From UBA1672 sp046542355 (GTDB lineage Bacteria; Pseudomonadota; Alphaproteobacteria; Micavibrionales; Micavibrionaceae), in the NCBI GenBank assembly GCA_046542355.1, contig JBKHBN010000037.1, forward strand, positions 1-18,387: a stretch of 18,387 bases of DNA. The letters run 5' to 3'. Shown here piece after piece: positions 15,057-18,387 of the stretch (position 1 is the stretch's first letter; every line of letters begins with the position of its first letter). A program made the position numbers and the translations under genes. The notes below the pieces were generated by a model, which was not told the origin of the DNA, made no database searches, and saw only the letters and a list, made by a program, of their open reading frames with translations.

Positions 15057-15451
15057 TTTCTTCTCTCCAAAATAAAAAGCAATCGAACCGATTTCGAGTC
15101 CGGATCAAAAGGCCTATGGGAAGAAAATAATTGAAAAACTTCAGTTTAGGAGATGACCCGGTCTATGTCTACCGGGTCTAAGGTCCACATCAGCGATGGC
15201 TATAACCCGGAAATGATGCACCGATTGGCGCGGACACAACTGTGGTGTCTGGACGATTCATAAATCCTGTGAATTTAAAGATGTAATTATGCATCGATCA
15301 TTTCCAAATTAAAATAACGCTTAAAAGACGTCAGAGGAGGGTAACATCTATTTTAAAAGAAACGCAAGATTTTTTATTCAAGAGAGGAAAAATTTTGAGA
15401 TGACACAGAAATATTGACTTATACGTCATATCTGTTTACTGATCCTTTTCT
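15057..15451. other. Divergent intergenic region between the ABC exporter and purU
   Basis: About 395 bases with no convincing gene. The part next to the exporter has its ribosome-binding site and a short inverted repeat, TCGAA (15083-15087) and TTCGA (15093-15097). The central, GC-richer part (15155-15251) holds a hairpin cluster described separately. The part next to purU is AT-rich and has TTGACT at 15414-15419 inside a loose dyad (TGAC ... GTCA, 15415-15428). Confidence 0.65.
15155..15251. other. Cluster of three hairpins with alternative pairing; possible structured leader RNA or intergenic element
   Basis: Hairpin 1: GACCCGGT (15155-15162) pairs with ACCGGGTC (15171-15178), 8 bp, loop of eight. 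Hairpin 2: GGT plus ACATCA (15182-15192) opposite TGATGC plus ACC (15214-15222), with a two-base bulge and one pair that is A.C on the plus strand but G.U on the minus strand. Hairpin 3: CGGACAC (15231-15237) with GTGTCTG (15245-15251), one G.U. A further ACCCGG at 15205-15210 can pair with CCGGGT at 15172-15177, competing with hairpin 1. It lies about 100 bases before the exporter start and 200 before purU. I do not match it to a known riboswitch or RNA family. Confidence 0.4.
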
Positions 15452-16315
15452 ATGGAAAGATACCAAAACGGTGAGCATATTCTTTGTATCAATTGCCCGG
15501 ACAAACCAGGCATAGTGGCAGCGGTTGCGGAGACTCTGCGCGATCAGGGCTGCAACATAGAAGAATCATCCCAGTTTTATGATCGCTTCTCTGGAAATTT
15601 TTTCATGCGCGTATTGATTAGACCGTATTATCCCGGATCAAGCATCGAAAAGTTTAAAAAGGCCTTTTCTTCCAAGGCCGAATTTTTTGATATGAGCTGG
15701 AAGCTTCATGACAGCACGAAGAAAGTAAATACGATTTTGATGGTATCAAAGGAGGATCATTGCCTGAATGATATCCTTTATCGCTGGCAGACTGAACATT
15801 TGCCGATCAATATAACAGCCGTTGTGTCTAATCATGAGACATGCCGGAAAGTGGTCGAGGATAAGGGCATAAAGTTTGTTCATTTGCCTGTAGAACGTGA
15901 AAACAAACCGGAGCAAGAAGCAAAGCTACAGGAAATTATAGAAGAAACACAAAGTGAACTGATTGTCCTGGCTCGTTATATGCAAATTTTGTCCAAGGAT
16001 TTATGCGCGCGTTATAATGGCCGAATCATTAATATTCACCATTCCTTTCTGCCTGGCTTTAAAGGCGCAAAACCCTATCATCAGGCTTATGAGCGCGGCG
16101 TGAAAATTATTGGCGCAACGGCTCATTTTGCAACGGCTGATCTTGATGAAGGCCCTATTATAGAGCAGGAAACTGTGCGCATAGACCACACAAAAACTCC
16201 CCAGAAATTGCAGATTATGGGTAAAGATATAGAATCGAATGTTCTGGCGCGCGCTATTTTGAATTACACTGAGCGGCGGATTTTTTTGCATGGTATGCGC
16301 ACAATTATTTTATAG
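15452..16315 (+). CDS. purU: Formyltetrahydrofolate deformylase
   Basis: A 287-residue PurU, the usual length. It hydrolyses 10-formyltetrahydrofolate to tetrahydrofolate and formate, balancing one-carbon pools and feeding formate to purine synthesis, in the cytoplasm. Residues about 8-85 are the ACT regulatory domain (CINCPDKPGIVAAVAETLRD), and about 90-280 the formyltransferase-fold domain. Catalytic residues are present as Asn194 and His196 (IINIHHSFLPGF) and Asp232 (in ATADLDEGPI). The last residues (RRIFLHGMRTIIL) fit the family's end. There is no Shine-Dalgarno before the ATG at 15452; the sequence there is pyrimidine-rich, so initiation may be weak or the message nearly leaderless. It precedes trpB by 107 bases with a weak terminator-like hairpin between, so co-transcription is uncertain. 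Confidence 0.95.
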   Translation: MERYQNGEHILCINCPDKPGIVAAVAETLRDQGCNIEESSQFYDRFSGNFFMRVLIRPYYPGSSIEKFKKAFSSKAEFFDMSWKLHDSTKKVNTILMVSKEDHCLNDILYRWQTEHLPINITAVVSNHETCRKVVEDKGIKFVHLPVERENKPEQEAKLQEIIEETQSELIVLARYMQILSKDLCARYNGRIINIHHSFLPGFKGAKPYHQAYERGVKIIGATAHFATADLDEGPIIEQETVRIDHTKTPQKLQIMGKDIESNVLARAILNYTERRIFLHGMRTIIL

Positions 16316-16323
16316 TCTATAAA

Positions 16324-16360
16324 TTTGCTGTTTTCATTTTCAGCAAAGGATTTGTTTTTT
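16324..16360 (+). terminator. Possible weak terminator or attenuation hairpin after purU
   Basis: TTTGCTG (16324-16330) and CAGCAAA (16341-16347) form a 7-bp stem with a 10-base loop; six Ts (16355-16360) follow after a seven-base gap. The gap makes it weaker than a standard intrinsic terminator. It could reduce read-through from purU into trpB. Confidence 0.4.
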
Positions 16361-16422
16361 CCCCGAAGAGTCGTTATCGTCGTGTCCCTAGGACATTAAC
16401 AGCCGCATGCAGGAGCCGCGCT

Positions 16423-17664
16423 ATGGACAATAATAACCGTGAGTATTACGGACAGTTTGGAGGAAAATTTATTCCCGAGATATTGTGGAATAATTTTGAT
16501 GAACTGATTGCGTCGTATGATGCAGCAAGAAATGATCTGTCCTTTTGGCGTGAGTATAAGGCGCTGATGAGCTCATATTCGTGCCGGCCAACACCCCTGA
16601 CCTATGCCGAAAATTTGTCCAAAGAGTTAGGCGGTGCGCAAATCTATATCAAGCGTGAAGATTTAAACCATACCGGCGCACATAAACTCAATAACGTGAT
16701 CGGGCAGGGGCTCTTGACCAAACGCATGGGCAAAAAGCGCGTAATTGCAGAAACCGGAGCGGGGCAACATGGTGTGGCAACGGCGACTATGGCCGCTAAA
16801 TTTGGTTTTGAGTGTGAAATCTATATGGGAGAGACCGATGTAAAGCGTCAGCGTCCCAATGTATTTTGGATGGAAAAGCTGGGAGCAAAGATCAATGTTG
16901 TTCAAGATGGGACAAAAACCCTGAAAGATGCCATAAATGCAGCATTTCGAGACTGGATCTACAGCATGGATACAACGCATTATGTTCTTGGCACGGCGTG
17001 TGGCCCTTACCCCTTTCCTGAAATGGTGCAGTGGTTTCAATCCATCGTTGGAGAGGAATCAAAGCAACAAATAATATCTACAACTGGCAAATTGCCTGAC
17101 CGTGTTTATGCCTGCGTAGGCGGCGGTTCGAATGCACTTGGAATATTCTCCGGATTTTTGGATGAGGCCAGTGTTGAGCTAATTGGCGTTGAAGCCGGAG
17201 GCAAGGGTATTAAAAGCGGAAAACATGCCGCGCGTCTGGTTCCAAACACGGGAACAATCGGCATCGCTCAGGGCATGAAAACAATGTTTCTGCAAGATGA
17301 TGAAGGGCAGATGCTGGAGACACACTCGGTTTCTGCCGGTCTGGATTACATAGGTGTTTCCCCCATATTGGCCGACCTGAATGAAAAGAAGCGTGTGCGC
17401 TCTGAGGCTGCAACGGATGATGAAGTCACACGAGTTATGCGCAAAGTGATTCGGACAGAAGGAATCATCCCGGCGCTTGAGTCGGCACACGCATTTGCGC
17501 AAGCTGTAAAAGAAGCACCAAGCATGCATAAAGATCAGAATATCATCATCAACCAATCAGGGCGGGGCGATAAGGATATCTTTATTATTGCCGATGCTCT
17601 GGGAGATGAAGCCTGGGAAGATTTCATTATAGAAAAGGCGGAGGCGTACCGTGCTAGAAGATAA
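16423..17664 (+). CDS. trpB: Tryptophan synthase beta chain
   Basis: A 413-residue TrpB that condenses indole with L-serine using pyridoxal phosphate, as the central dimer of the alpha-beta-beta-alpha complex in the cytoplasm. The PLP lysine is Lys88 in NHTGAHKLNN; ETGAGQHGVATA (110-121) holds the catalytic Glu110; GGGSNA (233-238) binds the cofactor phosphate; and NQSGRGDKD is at 377-385. Length is normal. The SAGLDYIGVSPILADL stretch (304-319) departs from the common GLDYPGVGPEHAYL form. Start: AGGAG seven bases before the ATG. Its end overlaps trpA by 14 bases, so the subunits are translationally coupled. No leader peptide with clustered Trp codons was seen upstream. trpF, often next to trpB in alphaproteobacteria, is replaced here by purU. 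Confidence 0.97.
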   Translation: MDNNNREYYGQFGGKFIPEILWNNFDELIASYDAARNDLSFWREYKALMSSYSCRPTPLTYAENLSKELGGAQIYIKREDLNHTGAHKLNNVIGQGLLTKRMGKKRVIAETGAGQHGVATATMAAKFGFECEIYMGETDVKRQRPNVFWMEKLGAKINVVQDGTKTLKDAINAAFRDWIYSMDTTHYVLGTACGPYPFPEMVQWFQSIVGEESKQQIISTTGKLPDRVYACVGGGSNALGIFSGFLDEASVELIGVEAGGKGIKSGKHAARLVPNTGTIGIAQGMKTMFLQDDEGQMLETHSVSAGLDYIGVSPILADLNEKKRVRSEAATDDEVTRVMRKVIRTEGIIPALESAHAFAQAVKEAPSMHKDQNIIINQSGRGDKDIFIIADALGDEAWEDFIIEKAEAYRARR

Positions 17665-18387
17665 TATACGAGATTTGAAAAAAGAGCGCGATATACTCTT
17701 AATGCCGCATCTGGTGCTTGGCTATCCCTCTTTTGACGAAAATGAAAAACTCATTGATGCCATGGTAGAGGCGGGCGCGGAGATTATAGAGATGCAAATC
17801 CCGTTTTCTGAGCCGATGGCCGATGGCCCTGTTATTTTAAAAGCCAACGACAGAGCCTTGAAAAATGGGGCAAATACAACAAAGTCTCTCGATTTTGCTC
17901 ACAGGATCTGTAAAAAACACGCCAAGACACTTTTTGTCTTCATGACCTATTACAATGTCTTGTTTAAATATGGGACGGATCGTTTTCTTGAAAAAACCTC
18001 AGCAGCAGGTGTTTCAGGAATTATTATCCCTGATTTACCGTGTGAGGAGGCCAATGAATATTTAACAGGCTGTGAGAAATTCGGTTTGTCTCCGGTTCTG
18101 GTATTTACGCCCACCCATACCCAGAAACGTCTTCAGGAGATAAGTCAGTACTGCAAAGGGATGGCGTATTGTGTCGGGCGCAAAGGGGTCACTGGGATCA
18201 AAACACAAATAGATGCTACGCTAGACAGTTACATAGACAAATATAAGAAGGCAACAAATTTGCCTTTGGCCTTGGGTTTTGGAATTCAGGATAAAGAAGA
18301 TATTCAAGCCATTAAAGGAAAAGTTGATATCGCCGTAATAGGAACGAAGATATTGACAATCCACCAAGAACAGGGGATCAGCGCTGT
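17651..18387 (+). CDS. trpA: Tryptophan synthase alpha chain, 3' truncated by the window edge
   Basis: The first 245 residues of TrpA, which splits indole-3-glycerol phosphate into indole and glyceraldehyde 3-phosphate and passes indole through the tunnel to TrpB. Catalytic Glu47 (in IEMQIPFSEP) and Asp58 (ADGP) are in place; PDLPCEE (127-133), the loop-6 GRKGVTG (176-182) and the phosphate-binding LGFGIQ are present. Some usually constant positions differ: LMPHLVLGYP for PFITAGYP, EMQIPFSEP for ELGIPFSDP, and VGRKGVTG for the SRxGVTG form. The start is a GTG inside the last codons of trpB, with GGAGG at 17640-17644 six bases before it; no better start is in frame nearby. About 20 or more residues should remain beyond the window. 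Confidence 0.95.
   Translation, partial: MLEDNIRDLKKERDILLMPHLVLGYPSFDENEKLIDAMVEAGAEIIEMQIPFSEPMADGPVILKANDRALKNGANTTKSLDFAHRICKKHAKTLFVFMTYYNVLFKYGTDRFLEKTSAAGVSGIIIPDLPCEEANEYLTGCEKFGLSPVLVFTPTHTQKRLQEISQYCKGMAYCVGRKGVTGIKTQIDATLDSYIDKYKKATNLPLALGFGIQDKEDIQAIKGKVDIAVIGTKILTIHQEQGISA

Noticed and set aside
15153..15263. Open frame of 36 codons (starting MTRSMSTGSK) across the hairpin cluster
   Set aside because: No usable ribosome-binding site spacing, no recognisable family, and the sequence is better explained by its base-pairing; it remains a minor alternative.
16316..16422. trp attenuator or leader peptide before trpB
   Set aside because: No short frame with neighbouring Trp codons, and the hairpin present is close to the purU stop and weak.

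Overview
The window looks like ordinary chromosome from a Gram-negative bacterium, most likely an alphaproteobacterium with a fairly AT-rich genome (GC looks to be in the low-to-mid 40s by eye; not computed). The reasons are a double-membrane gene content (lipoprotein, periplasmic binding protein, probable outer-membrane barrel), a VPLPA/PEP-CTERM type sorting tail, and an alphaproteobacterial-style chemoreceptor. The exact lineage cannot be fixed from the sequence. There are 14 protein genes, the first and last cut by the window edges. I found no tRNA, rRNA, CRISPR array, insertion sequence or phage gene.

Layout. (1) 1-2734: the end of a surface protein with a PEP-CTERM-like sorting tail converges on a long TPR lipoprotein of the PrsT type, so this is part of an exosortase/PEP-CTERM export locus. 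(2) 2919-5198: a membrane protein fused to a spermidine-synthase-like methyltransferase fold, transcribed leftward. (3) 5378-7137: a rightward, translationally coupled pair, an MNIO/DUF692 enzyme (BufB-like) and its DUF2063 partner (BufC-like). A promoter with an inverted repeat in its spacer lies in front, but there is no recognisable precursor peptide gene. (4) 7167-10535: a leftward pair, a Leu/Ile/Val-type periplasmic binding protein followed by a chemoreceptor with a large helical sensor domain. No permease or ATPase genes accompany the binding protein, which suggests a sensing pair rather than an importer. (5) 10536-10952: an AT-rich divergent intergenic region with an 11-bp inverted repeat. 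(6) 10953-11777: a solitary HExxH protein that resembles effector-type zinc metallopeptidases. (7) 11774-13194: a leftward three-gene operon of a probable outer-membrane barrel, a periplasmic HMA (MerP-like) protein and a MerT-like inner-membrane protein, i.e. one component per envelope layer. (8) 13275-15056: an ABC exporter half-transporter ending in a strong intrinsic terminator. (9) 15057-15451: a gene-free divergent region with a cluster of hairpins. (10) 15452 to the end: purU, then trpB and trpA, the last two overlapping.

Most genes are housekeeping or common accessory types. The parts most worth follow-up are the MNIO pair without a substrate, the binding protein/chemoreceptor pair, the HExxH protein, the three-layer metal operon, and the structured element upstream of the ABC exporter and purU.
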